From assembly GCF_900626075.1 (NCBI RefSeq), contig NZ_UYZY01000003.1:248001-312000 (forward strand): a stretch of DNA of 64,000 nt. Direction: 5' to 3'. The DNA comes from Clostridium transplantifaecale (lineage in GTDB: Bacteria; Bacillota; Clostridia; Lachnospirales; Lachnospiraceae). Below are positions 46,854 through 56,363 of this stretch, one piece after another. The translations under genes were made by a program, and so were the position numbers. How positions within the stretch are numbered: the stretch's first letter is position 1; every line of letters starts with the position of its first letter. The notes beneath the pieces are model-generated. The model saw only the letters and a list, made by a program, of their open reading frames with translations, searched no databases and was not told the origin of the DNA.

Positions 46854-48608
46854 ATGATTAAGGTCCGGGATTTATCCTACTCATATCCGCAGAAGGATTT
46901 ATATAAGAATGTTTCATTTACAATAGAGGATGATGTGCATTGCGCCTTAATCGGCACCAACGGCACGGGCAAAAGCACGCTGCTCGATTTACTGATGCAT
47001 CGGGACGAGTATCTGTACGATGGAAAAATAGAATTCGGCAGCACGGACCGGATCGGATATGTCAGCCAATTTTCGCAGTTGGATCCCAAAGAAGATGTGA
47101 CGGTATTTCAGTATATCAGTGAAGAGTTTGTAAAACATGAGCAAAAGATCATGGATTTTTGCAGGGAAATGGAAACGTCGGAAGATCTGGAAACAATTTT
47201 TCAGGAGTATCAGAAAGAACTGGACGAATGGAATGCAATTGACGGAGATTTCTACGAAAGCAATATTAAAAAGCAGTTAAAGCTTGCCGGCTTACAGAAG
47301 CTTAAAGAACAGAAAATAAACAGTCTGAGCGGCGGAGAATTTAAACTGATTCAGGTAATAAGGGAGATGATGCTGAGTCCCAAGTTCCTGATTATGGATG
47401 AGCCGGATGTATTTCTCGATTTTCAGCATCTGAATTCCCTGAGAAATCTGATTAATGCCCACAAGGGCACGCTTCTCGTCATCACGCATAACCGGTATCT
47501 GTTAAACCATTGTTTCAATAAGATACTCCATATGGAAAATATGGATATCCAGGAGTTTGACGGAAACTATACGGAATATAACTTTGAACTTCTCTCCACC
47601 AAAATTGCTTTGGAAGAGGCGGCGGCAGCCGATCAGGCGGAGATTGACCGCCAGAGTAAAATCCTGGCCAAATCCAGGGCCAGGGCGTCGGAATTTGACA
47701 ATGCATCCCTTGGCAGAGCTGTCTATGCAAGACAAACCCTGGTGGACCGTTTAAAGGAAAGAAAAACAAAGGCACCTTTCGTGGATATTAAACAGCCTGA
47801 GATTCATTTTGAGACGGAAGGAGAAATAACGGACGAATACATTCTGGAATTGACGGACTACAGCGTCTCGTTCGAAGAGCAGCTTCTGGAACATGTGGAT
47901 TTTCAAATGAAGCCCGGAGAGCATGTGGCAATTGTAGGCGGCAATGGAACCGGCAAAACCACACTGCTCTGCGAAATCTTTGAAAACAGGAAAGAATCCG
48001 TCAGGATAAGTGAAGAGGCGGAAACCGCTATGTTTTCACAGGTTACAGGCTCAGGGGATGACGATTCAAAAACACTGCTGGAAATTATGGCTGAAAAGGG
48101 GTTCGAAGCCCTAAACGACGCCTTGGAGTATCTGAAAAAATTTGGTTTCGAAGGCGATACGGTCCATCAGAAAATGAGTGGGTTATCGGGTGGTGAAAAA
48201 GATCTGTTTCAGCTGGCGGCGCTCTCATTAGGCAAAGCGAATCTTCTGCTGATGGACGAGCCGACGGGACACCTCGATATCTACGCCCAGATTGCATTAG
48301 AACAGGCAATTGCGGAATATAAAGGCGCGGTCCTCATGGTCTCCCATGATTATTATACGGTCGCAAATTGTGTGGATTACGTGCTCTTAGTGGAGAACAA
48401 TACCCTGCGCAGGATGAGCAGCCGCAGATTCCGGCAGATGGTTTACGCCAATTACTTTGACAAAGATTACCTGCTGATGGAGCAAAAGAAGAAAGAGCTG
48501 GAAACCAGGATTCAGCAGCTGCTTCGGGCAAATGAGTTTGAAAAAGCCAAGGATTTGATGGAGCCCCTGGAAGAATGCATCAAAAAAATGAAACCGTTAA
48601 TGGCGTAA
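46854..48608 (+). CDS. ABC-F family ATP-binding protein
   Basis: The 584 residues hold two ABC domains and no membrane segment. Walker A motifs are GTNGTGKST and GGNGTGKTT; signatures are LSGGEFKL and LSGGEKDLFQLA; Walker B motifs are LIMDEPD and LLMDEPT. A charged linker between the domains (about 245-305) fits the P-site tRNA interaction motif region of ABC-F proteins, and a helical tail ends the protein. These proteins act on ribosomes (translation factors or antibiotic protection). Which of these applies cannot be told from sequence alone. AGGAGG precedes the ATG; it is probably co-transcribed with the helicase. Confidence 0.93.
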   Translation: MIKVRDLSYSYPQKDLYKNVSFTIEDDVHCALIGTNGTGKSTLLDLLMHRDEYLYDGKIEFGSTDRIGYVSQFSQLDPKEDVTVFQYISEEFVKHEQKIMDFCREMETSEDLETIFQEYQKELDEWNAIDGDFYESNIKKQLKLAGLQKLKEQKINSLSGGEFKLIQVIREMMLSPKFLIMDEPDVFLDFQHLNSLRNLINAHKGTLLVITHNRYLLNHCFNKILHMENMDIQEFDGNYTEYNFELLSTKIALEEAAAADQAEIDRQSKILAKSRARASEFDNASLGRAVYARQTLVDRLKERKTKAPFVDIKQPEIHFETEGEITDEYILELTDYSVSFEEQLLEHVDFQMKPGEHVAIVGGNGTGKTTLLCEIFENRKESVRISEEAETAMFSQVTGSGDDDSKTLLEIMAEKGFEALNDALEYLKKFGFEGDTVHQKMSGLSGGEKDLFQLAALSLGKANLLLMDEPTGHLDIYAQIALEQAIAEYKGAVLMVSHDYYTVANCVDYVLLVENNTLRRMSSRRFRQMVYANYFDKDYLLMEQKKKELETRIQQLLRANEFEKAKDLMEPLEECIKKMKPLMA

Positions 48609-48720
48609 CATGGAGAGACCCTGCGGAACACATCCTGGGAGAACAGAAACGGTAACGGTCCGGTATAATTTACAATGAAAAGGGAGAACATAACAAGGAA
48701 AAGTAACTCCCATTTATCCA

Positions 48721-48760
48721 AAGAGGATATATTTGCACCCACAAATATATCCTCTTTTTT
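48721..48760 (+). terminator. Terminator/attenuator before the thioredoxin-domain gene
   Basis: A perfect 15-bp stem, AAGAGGATATATTTG with CAAATATATCCTCTT around CACCCA, runs into T6. It lies 112 bp after the ABC-F stop and ends 10 bp before the ribosome site of the next gene. A TATAAT occurs just upstream (48664-48669), so it could also act as an attenuator for the gene at 48786. Confidence 0.9.
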
Positions 48761-48785
48761 CAAAGAAAAGAAAGGAGGTGGTTCC

Positions 48786-50862
48786 GTGGACAATATGAAC
48801 AATACACCCAATAGATTAATTCATGAAAAATCCCCGTATCTTCTGCAGCACGCATATAATCCGGTGCAGTGGTATCCGTGGGGAGAAGAAGCATTTGAAA
48901 AAGCAAAGAATGAAAACAAGCCTGTTTTCCTATCTATTGGGTATAGCTGACGCGTCTGACTAAAGCACTTGTCATTGGTGTCATGTGATGGAAAGGGAAT
49001 CATTTGAAAACCCTGTGATCGCGGAGCTGTTAAACCGGGATTATATCTGCGTTAAAGTAGACAGGGAGGAGCGGCCGGATGTGGATGCGGTCTATATGTC
49101 GGTCTGCCAGGCCATGAACGGACAGGGCGGCTGGCCGCTGACGGTTATTATGACGCCGGAGTGCAGGCCGTTTTTCTCGGGAACGTATTTTCCGCCCAGG
49201 GCGCGTTACGGCCGGATGGGGCTGGAAGAACTGCTGACTGCGGTGGCGGTTCGGTGGAAGGAAAACAGAGAGGAACTGTCGGGCAGCGCGGAGCGGATAG
49301 AAGCTTATTTAAAAGAACAGGAGCAGATCACAAGGGCGGGTGAACCGGGAATGGTTGTGGTTCATCGGGCCTTCCGGCAGTTTGCACGCAGCTTTGATGC
49401 AAAGAACGGCGGATTTGGCGGGGCGCCGAAGTTTCCGACACCCCATAACCTGATGTTCCTGATGGAGTACGGCGTGAGGGAAAAGAACCGGGATGCGCTT
49501 GCCATGGCCGAACACACTCTGGCCCAGATGTACCGGGGCGGGATTTTTGATCACATTGGAGGTGGATTCTCCAGATATTCCACCGATGAAAAATGGATGG
49601 TCCCGCATTTTGAAAAAATGCTCTATGACAACGCGCTCCTTGTTATGGCTTACGCGGAGGCGTTTGCTATGACCGGACGGAAGATGTACGGATTCGTGGT
49701 GAAAAAAATACTCGGGTATGTGGAACGGGAACTGACGGATGAACAGGGCGGATTCTACTGTGGCCAGGATGCGGACAGCGACGGGATAGAAGGAAAGTAC
49801 TATGTATTCACCAGGGAAGAAATAAAGAAAGTTTTAGGGAAAAAGGACGGAGATTCATTCTGCATCCGCTATGGAATCACCAGGGATGGAAACTTTGAAG
49901 GAAAAAGCATTCCCAATCTGCTGGAGAATGAAAAATATGAACTGAGCGGTGAAACGGAGGACGGTAAAAAGCTGTATGAATACCGCATCGGCCGGACAAG
50001 TCTTCACAAGGACGATAAAATCCTCGTTTCCTGGAACGGTTTGATGATCTGCGCCTGTGCGAAAGCCGGAGCCGTGCTGGGTGAAAAGCGGTATGTGGAG
50101 ATGGCTGTCCGGGCCGAGACATTTATCCTCAAACATCTTGTGAGAGACGGGCGCCTGCTGGTGCGCTACCGCGACGGAGACGCCGCGGGGGAGGGAAAGC
50201 TGGATGACTATGCCTTCTTTATCCTCGGGCTGGTGGAACTTTACAAAGTAACGTTCCGGACGGAATACCTGAGCCGGGCGGCTGCCTGGGCAAAGACGAT
50301 GCTGGAACAGTTTTTCGATTGGGAAAACGGAGGGTTCTATCTGTATGCGAAAGACGGAGAGAAGCTGATTGTGAGGACAAAAGAGACCTATGACGGCGCG
50401 ATTCCGTCGGGAAACTCAGTGGCCGCCGGGGTGCTGCAGCAGCTCGCACAAATCACCGGTGAGACCAACTGGCAGGAGGCGCTTAATAAACAGCTTCGGT
50501 TTCTGGCGGGAGCCATGGAAGAGTATCCTTCGGGAAACAGTTTCGCACTGCTGACCATGATGAATGTACTTTATCCGGCCAGGGAACTGATATGTACGCT
50601 ATCCAACAGACTGGATTCTGAAAACAAAGAAAAACTGTCTGCGCAGCTTGTCTGTCTGACCGAAACATCACCGGGACTGTCTGTCGTGGTTAAAACAGAG
50701 GAAAATGAAAGGGAGCTTAAAAGATTGGCTCCCTATACCGGTGATTATCCGTTGCCTGAGGACGGAGCCCGGTTCTATCTCTGCGCAGGCAGTAAATGTA
50801 TGCCGCCCGTTTCAGAGCTTTCCGAACTCCTGGCGGAACTGGAGGGCGGAAGAACTGTTTGA
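48786..50862 (+). pseudogene. Thioredoxin-domain DUF255 (YyaL/SSP411-type) protein, interrupted by 19 bp
   Basis: GTG with AAAGGAGGTG starts the typical family N-terminus ([20 protein letters not shown], then WYPWGEEAF and FLSIGYS). At 48948 the frame meets TGA. The expected continuation TCHWCHVMERESFE resumes in another frame at 48967. Exactly 19 bases (48948-48966) are extra and they end in AGC, repeating the AGC codon before the stop. Without them the product would be 685 residues, full family length. The remainder (GQGGWPLTVIMTPE, GGGFSRYSTDEKWMVPHFEK, glycosidase-like alpha/alpha toroid) is intact. A recent disabling insertion or an assembly error is most likely; the second part could still be translated from GTG 48985 without the CxxC site. 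Confidence 0.85.
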
Positions 50863-50897
50863 AGCGCCGGGGGGATATCCGCGTGACGGAATAGATT

Positions 50898-51887
50898 TCA
50901 CATGCGGGTAAAGACGGTTGGCCGGTTCAATTTACCCAAAGACATCAGAGCGGAATTTTGTGCGTAATCCTGAAGCCTGGCAGTGGTAATCCCGGATTCA
51001 TCATAGGTTTTAAAATAGTATTCGGCCGTGGACAGGCTCATGAAAGCCGTATATTGAGTGTAATCTGTTGTCTGCCGGTTGGTCACGACGATTCCCTTTG
51101 GAATACTCACACCCGCCATGACGTGAAAACCGGAGATAACCGCCTCCCTGTCGTTTGCAGGCATGGGAATATGGCTTTTCTGATAAGCGGTTTTGACAAA
51201 ACGGCCTGGTGGAGTGTAGTCTCCGGGCAGGCCGGTTGTACCGGCGCCCTGTCCGAAGGGGGTAAGTTTCACGGAATTCCATTTTGCTTCAGGTCTTTGA
51301 AATGGCTGTATATTCATATAATTGCGCAGGTTGGTCATATGCCAGGAAAAATCCGGACTGTTCGACAGAATTCCCAGAGGATTATTCCACAGGTAAAGGC
51401 CGCCTGCCGTTTTTTCTATTACGGCGCATCTGCCGCTCTGCTCGGCAACAATCCAGTGAAGAGGGGCAACGGATTGTGTTATGCTGTCCTTTGTACCAAC
51501 AATACGGAGATTATCAAGAAGGCCGGCCGCCTGGTCCACGGATGAACAGTTCCCTAAAAGATAACCCAGAAGTTCATTGGCCGCGATCGATACGGCGGAT
51601 GTATCGCGCGAATCATCCTCATCATATTGGGCATATCCGGGAAAGTAGAGGGCTGCGGCTGCAAATCCTTTTTCGTTTACCCCGTCCGCAAATGCAACAT
51701 GAGAAATGTTCTGTCCAATGCCGATAAAACTGAAGCGGTTTTGGAATGATTGGTTACTCAGGATGCTGTTCCACTGATAGCCTGCGGGCACGACATATAA
51801 CTCGGGATCAAGGGGATAGGAAAAATCCATGGTACGGCCCAGAAAAGTGTTATCCTGTAGGGTTTGTAATGTCATTGCTGTGCACAT
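50898..51887 (-). CDS. Choloylglycine hydrolase / penicillin V acylase family protein
   Basis: This 329-residue Ntn-hydrolase begins MCTAM, so removal of Met exposes the nucleophile C2. The conserved Arg/Asp pair is in LGRTMDF and the asparagine loop in NPLGILSNSPDF. The family cleaves linear amides such as conjugated bile salts, penicillin V or acyl-homoserine lactones. Length and signatures fit, but the substrate cannot be told by eye. There is no signal peptide. AGGAGGA precedes the ATG. It runs opposite to its neighbours as a single gene. A bile-salt function would suit a gut bacterium. Confidence 0.88.
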   Translation of the reverse strand: MCTAMTLQTLQDNTFLGRTMDFSYPLDPELYVVPAGYQWNSILSNQSFQNRFSFIGIGQNISHVAFADGVNEKGFAAAALYFPGYAQYDEDDSRDTSAVSIAANELLGYLLGNCSSVDQAAGLLDNLRIVGTKDSITQSVAPLHWIVAEQSGRCAVIEKTAGGLYLWNNPLGILSNSPDFSWHMTNLRNYMNIQPFQRPEAKWNSVKLTPFGQGAGTTGLPGDYTPPGRFVKTAYQKSHIPMPANDREAVISGFHVMAGVSIPKGIVVTNRQTTDYTQYTAFMSLSTAEYYFKTYDESGITTARLQDYAQNSALMSLGKLNRPTVFTRM

Positions 51888-52049
51888 AAAAAGTCCTCCT
51901 GCGTGTCTGAATCTATTTATGTGTATTCCCGGATTTAAAAACTATGCGTGCAATTTATCACATTAATGCAGTTGCAATGCACAGATTTTGTCACAAGCGA
52001 TTTTGGGAGGGCAGCCAAACAGGGCATCGTCAAATTTTAATATCTGTGA

Positions 52050-52055
52050 TATAAT
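52050..52055 (+). promoter_or_regulatory. -10 element of the second helicase gene
   Basis: TATAAT lies 84 bp before the ATG at 52139. No clear -35 hexamer. It would give a leader of about 77 nt that contains the hairpin at 52085. Confidence 0.5.
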
Positions 52056-52084
52056 CACTGGACAGGCCGTTGTGAACAGCCGGG

Positions 52085-52122
52085 ATGCAGAGGGACTTTG
52101 CAGTTCTCTGCATTTATTTTTT
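52085..52122 (+). terminator. Leader terminator/attenuator of the DbpA-like helicase gene
   Basis: ATGCAGAG pairs with CTCTGCAT over a 13-nt loop and is followed by TTATTTTTT, 16 bp before the ATG. A terminator inside a leader between promoter and start codon suggests transcription attenuation. Confidence 0.7.
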
Positions 52123-52138
52123 CATAAGGAAGAGGCAG

Positions 52139-53599
52139 ATGAATAAACAGGAAAATAGTCATTTTAATAATTACGAACTGTCTGATACAATTCTCAGCGC
52201 ATTAAAAGTGCTGGGGTACCAGACACCGACGGAGATACAGAAGTCGGTCATACCGATTATGTTATCGGGCGCCAATGTATTAGCAAAGGCTCCCACCGGG
52301 AGCGGGAAAACGGCGGCATTTGCAATACCGGTTTGTGAGAATGCAGTCTGGGAGGAGAATCTCCCGCAGGTTTTAATTCTTGAACCCACCAGGGAACTGT
52401 CGGAACAGGTGCGGGATGAAGTTTTTTTTATCGGCAGGCTGAAGCGGTTAAAGGTTGCCGCCGTATACGGCGGTTTTCCTATTGATAAGCAGATTCAGAC
52501 CTTGAAACAGAAGTCCCATATCATAGTGGGAACGCCGGGGCGTGTCATGGATCATATCCGCCGCGAAACTTTAAAGCTGAGCCGGGTGGAATGGGTTGTC
52601 ATCGACGAGGCGGATTTAATGCTGGATATGGGGTTTGCCGACGAGGTAAAAGATATTCTGGCGGAAGTCCCGGAAAATGCGGGGATTTCTCTTTTTTCCG
52701 CCACACTGAAGCCGGAAATCTGCCGGTTGACGGAAGGATTCATGCAGGAAGCCGTCACCGTGACTTGTGATGCACAGCAGGAAGAGGAACCCGCCATTGC
52801 CCAGAAGCTGTATGAAACGGAACCGGACGGCAAATACGATACCTTCATCAGAGCGCTGAAGCTGGAGAATCCGGAGAGCGCTATCATCTTTTGCGGAACA
52901 AGGGAGATGGTGAATGTCCTGTTTCAAAAATTGAGGCGGAACCGGATTTTCTGCGGAATGCTGCACGGGGATATGGAGCAGAAGGAACGTTTGAAAACCG
53001 TCAATGCGTTTCGGAGAGGCGGTTTCCGCTTTTTGATTGCGACCGATGTAGCAGCCAGGGGGATTGATTTCAAGGACATTACCCACGTATTCAATTATGA
53101 TTTTCCAACCGGAAGGGAAACCTATGTCCATCGGATCGGACGTACCGGCAGAAACGGAAAAACAGGGACGGCGGTAAGTCTGGTATGTGAAGAGGATCGC
53201 CGGATGCTCAAGATGGTGGAAGAGTTCACCGGCCAAACCCTTGAGATCGCAGCATGTCCGGAAGTGGAACAGGCGGACGAGAAAAAATTCTGGGCAAGCC
53301 AGAGGGCCAAAACGGAATTAAAAACGCAGAGCGGAAGCGGATTTACCAAAGAAATCATGAGACTGTCCATCGGCGGAGGCAGGAAATCGAAAATCAGGGC
53401 TAACGATATAGTCGCCACAATCTGCACTATTGAGGGTGTGGAAGTGACGGACATCGGAATCATCGATATCAGGGACAGCCTCAGCTATGTGGAAATCTTA
53501 AACCGGAAAGGCGCTCTTGTTCTGGAAGCTTTGCAGAACAAAACCTTAAAAGGAAAGGTGAGAAAGGTGAAAAGCGTCAGGGCTCCGGGGATGCTTTAA
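52139..53599 (+). CDS. DEAD-box RNA helicase with DbpA-type RNA-binding domain
   Basis: ATG at 52139 with AAGGAAGAGG; an upstream ATG at 52085 lies within the hairpin. The 486 residues carry APTGSGKT, PTRELS, VIDEADLMLDMGF, SAT, ATDVAARGIDF and HRIGRTGR. A C-terminal DbpA-like domain follows from about 405 (MRLSIGGGRKSKIRANDIVA and SYVEILNRKG). DbpA/YxiN proteins use this domain to bind 23S rRNA during large-subunit assembly. It is the second DEAD-box gene in 8 kb and also has a structured leader. Confidence 0.93.
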   Translation: MNKQENSHFNNYELSDTILSALKVLGYQTPTEIQKSVIPIMLSGANVLAKAPTGSGKTAAFAIPVCENAVWEENLPQVLILEPTRELSEQVRDEVFFIGRLKRLKVAAVYGGFPIDKQIQTLKQKSHIIVGTPGRVMDHIRRETLKLSRVEWVVIDEADLMLDMGFADEVKDILAEVPENAGISLFSATLKPEICRLTEGFMQEAVTVTCDAQQEEEPAIAQKLYETEPDGKYDTFIRALKLENPESAIIFCGTREMVNVLFQKLRRNRIFCGMLHGDMEQKERLKTVNAFRRGGFRFLIATDVAARGIDFKDITHVFNYDFPTGRETYVHRIGRTGRNGKTGTAVSLVCEEDRRMLKMVEEFTGQTLEIAACPEVEQADEKKFWASQRAKTELKTQSGSGFTKEIMRLSIGGGRKSKIRANDIVATICTIEGVEVTDIGIIDIRDSLSYVEILNRKGALVLEALQNKTLKGKVRKVKSVRAPGML

Positions 53600-53617
53600 C
53601 GCAGAAGACAACAAGTT

Positions 53618-53663
53618 CACTTTACATTTTCACTGGATGAAAATGTAAAGTGCGTTATTTTTC
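53618..53663 (+). terminator. Terminator of the DbpA-like helicase gene
   Basis: Perfect 14-bp stem CACTTTACATTTTC / GAAAATGTAAAGTG followed by GCGTTATTTTT. It overlaps the 3' end of the convergent GGDEF-EAL gene. Confidence 0.9.
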
Positions 53664-56363
53664 GTATAAAAACAATTTCTCATATTCCTCAACGGAAACA
53701 GGTTTGCTGAATAAATATCCCTGAACCAAATCAATGCCGCAGGAACAAAGTACGGAAAACTGTTCCTCCGTCTCTACGCCTTCAGCTATCAGGCAGACAT
53801 TAAGATTATGGCAGACCTCAGAGATGGATTTGACAATAGCCAGGTTTCTCGGGTTATCCGCGATATGGTCGATGATACTCTTATCTAACTTAAGGACATC
53901 GAATTCCACCTCGGACAGAAGGACCACATTTGCACACTCCGTACCGAAATCGTCGAGGGCAACGGTAAAGCCCGCTTTCTGCAGCCGTGAACTCAGTTCT
54001 TTCACATCAAGGCCGTTGTTGTTCTGTATTTTCTCTGTGACTTCGATTTCCAGATACTCCGGTGAGATACCGCAGGAGACGCAGATATCCGTAAGCTGCT
54101 CGATAAAACCGGGCATTTTCAGGGAACAGACCGAAAAATTCACGGAAATAGGGAATAAACGCCGGCCGCTTTTTTTCCAGGAGCTCAGTTTGGAACAGAC
54201 AAAGCGGAAAACATAAAAATCAATCAGGTTGATAATTTCAAATTCTTCCAGGAGCGGAATAAAATCTCCCGGCTCAACCAGCTTGCCCGGTATCGGAACG
54301 TAACGGACAAGCGCTTCCGCTCCTTCGGCCAAACGGCTGGAGGCCGAAATTTTAGGCTGCAGGTGGACAACAAAATGATTCTGTCCGATCTCTTCTTGCA
54401 GCGTAGAGGAGCTGGAGAGGTGAGAGAGGAGCTCATCATTATAATGGCGGTAGCGGCGTGATGCGGGATTTTTTCGGTAATATGCCTTTTTATCCTCATA
54501 CATTCTGGCATCGGCAATTGCAATCTCGCGGCCGATATCGTCAATGCATTCGAGCCACTGGGAACCTATGGCAGCCTGACAGTCGGAATCCAGATCAAAA
54601 CGGGCTTTCAGTTCATGCACCAGATTATGGAACTGTTCCTGCTTCATATCGGGACAGATAATGACAAATTCATCGCCGCCTATGCGGTAAAAATTTCCAC
54701 AGGTAAATATGGATTTCATCCGCCTGGCGCACTCTACTAAAACCTTATCTCCAAATTCGTGACCGTAGCGGTCGTTGATATCTTTTAATCCGTTAACGTC
54801 CAGATAGACGATTCCTACGGGTTTGTCCGTGTGGGTCAGAGCCGTCGTGTCTTCTATATACTTGTTTCTGTTATAGAAATCCGTTAGTTTGTCGAAATAG
54901 CTTAAATGCTTCAGTAATTTCTGGCTGTCCGAGTGGCTTTTTGCAAGCAGAAGGAAATAGCACAGTGTCTGAAGGAGAGGGGCAATATTCTGAATCCGGT
55001 CGGTCGGCGGATTATCTACGCCGAAATAGCCGATCAATGTCCCTTCATGCTCCAGCGGGGCGACGACAAGGCTTGTGATCATCTGTGAATGAAGAATTTC
55101 ATATTCTTTTGGGGCCGTCTTTTGAATCTGCTCCAAATCCTCGATAATAATACATTTTTTTTGGTTAAAATAAGGGATCCACCGCACAATCAACTCAACG
55201 GGAGTTTCCTGCAGAAATTCTTTCTGGGGTGCAATACCGTCTGCACACCATTCATAATCGTTATACATTCTGCCGTCCCGGATATATACGATATAAGTAC
55301 GGGCGGCGGAGAGAAAACTTCCCAGATACTGAAGCACCTGGGAAATGGCCGCATCAATATCATCGGGCTGGTAAAGCATGCGCACGCATTCTGTGATCAT
55401 TTTGTCGGCTTCCAGGTTGGATTTGAGCTGTATCTTTTCTTTTTCCGATTCGGTGGTGTCAAAAGCGAGTTCCATCCGGGCAATCCGCCCTTCCCACTCA
55501 ATCAGGCTGTCTTTCAGGATATAATGGCGTTTGGTCAGCGGGTTCGTGAATTCCCATGTATAGATTTCCCCTTCTTTCAGCAGGGGAGTGGTGCAGAAAT
55601 CACAGGGAGCGTCATTACCCTGAAGCGCCTTATAGCATTTCTGACCCTCCATGGTGTCTATGTGAAAGGATTCACGGCCGGCTTTGTTCAGAAACAGCAG
55701 TTCATGGTTTTCAATATCGGTAATATAGATTAGTTCGGAGATATCGTTGATCGGTCCGAGGAGGCTGTCGGTCATACGTGACAGACGTTCTTCTTTTCTG
55801 CGGTTTTCCTGCTCTGCTTCAAGGAGGGCTTTTCTTCGTTTTGCCTGGCTGGAGCTGAACAGGTAGAAAAGGAAAATCATTAAAATAAAGGAACAGTTTA
55901 AGATAAGCAGACTTTTTTCTGCCAGGTATTCCTTCTTTTCGGAGAACTGCTCTGCGGCAAGAACCGCCTGATCAGCCAGGTCAAAATAAGATTCACTGTC
56001 TTCAAAAAGCTGTTCCGTGCTTCCTCCGGCCCTGACGTCTTTAATTTCCTCTTTCATCTTCTGCCAGTCGGACTGCATCCGGAGAATGAGGGACTGGAAA
56101 TCACTGCTGTCCATGCGGATTAGTCCGTATTCGCCTTTGCCGCTCTGAAGCTCGGACAGTATACTGTCCAGCTTCTTAATCAGGGCGTCATTCGGTTTAT
56201 GGTTCAGCTCTTCTTTGATCAGACGCTGGGTGGCGCCGCGCACGATTCCCGCATAGTTGATTACCTTTGCATTACCCTGGAGGTTATGCAGGCAGAAAAG
56301 TGAAAAAAGGCTTGAAAGTATGAGGGCGAACGTTATAATAACAGGAAAAATTTTCTTTTGCAT
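53655..56363 (-). CDS. Membrane GGDEF-EAL protein with PAS and GAF domains
   Basis: The 902 residues are TM1 (6-26), an ectodomain with helical character (30-148; a type IV pili methyl-accepting-like sensor is possible), TM2 (153-170), coiled coil, a PAS-like domain (about 200-300) with CYKALQGNDAPCDFC, GAF (320-465), GGDEF (475-640) with intact FYRIGGDEF and no RxxD site, and EAL (655-898). The EAL active-site residues appear present: AEALVRY, SVNFSV, EIEVTE, ALDDFGT, KLDKSI, AEGVE and QGYLFSKP. It could therefore both make and break c-di-GMP. GGAGG precedes the ATG. Confidence 0.94.
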   Translation of the reverse strand: MQKKIFPVIITFALILSSLFSLFCLHNLQGNAKVINYAGIVRGATQRLIKEELNHKPNDALIKKLDSILSELQSGKGEYGLIRMDSSDFQSLILRMQSDWQKMKEEIKDVRAGGSTEQLFEDSESYFDLADQAVLAAEQFSEKKEYLAEKSLLILNCSFILMIFLFYLFSSSQAKRRKALLEAEQENRRKEERLSRMTDSLLGPINDISELIYITDIENHELLFLNKAGRESFHIDTMEGQKCYKALQGNDAPCDFCTTPLLKEGEIYTWEFTNPLTKRHYILKDSLIEWEGRIARMELAFDTTESEKEKIQLKSNLEADKMITECVRMLYQPDDIDAAISQVLQYLGSFLSAARTYIVYIRDGRMYNDYEWCADGIAPQKEFLQETPVELIVRWIPYFNQKKCIIIEDLEQIQKTAPKEYEILHSQMITSLVVAPLEHEGTLIGYFGVDNPPTDRIQNIAPLLQTLCYFLLLAKSHSDSQKLLKHLSYFDKLTDFYNRNKYIEDTTALTHTDKPVGIVYLDVNGLKDINDRYGHEFGDKVLVECARRMKSIFTCGNFYRIGGDEFVIICPDMKQEQFHNLVHELKARFDLDSDCQAAIGSQWLECIDDIGREIAIADARMYEDKKAYYRKNPASRRYRHYNDELLSHLSSSSTLQEEIGQNHFVVHLQPKISASSRLAEGAEALVRYVPIPGKLVEPGDFIPLLEEFEIINLIDFYVFRFVCSKLSSWKKSGRRLFPISVNFSVCSLKMPGFIEQLTDICVSCGISPEYLEIEVTEKIQNNNGLDVKELSSRLQKAGFTVALDDFGTECANVVLLSEVEFDVLKLDKSIIDHIADNPRNLAIVKSISEVCHNLNVCLIAEGVETEEQFSVLCSCGIDLVQGYLFSKPVSVEEYEKLFLYEK

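Noticed and set aside
46854..48608. Specific antibiotic-resistance ABC-F (Vga, Lsa, OptrA type)
   Set aside because: No diagnostic linker sequence is recognisable; housekeeping ABC-F factors look the same at this level.
48948..48950. TGA as a selenocysteine codon in a thioredoxin-like site
   Set aside because: The TGA does not replace a Cys of CHWC; the frame also changes by 19 bases and a second stop follows, so recoding of this TGA would not restore the protein.
50898..51887. Definite bile salt hydrolase
   Set aside because: Family motifs are present, but penicillin V acylases and other linear amidases share them; substrate loops cannot be judged by eye.
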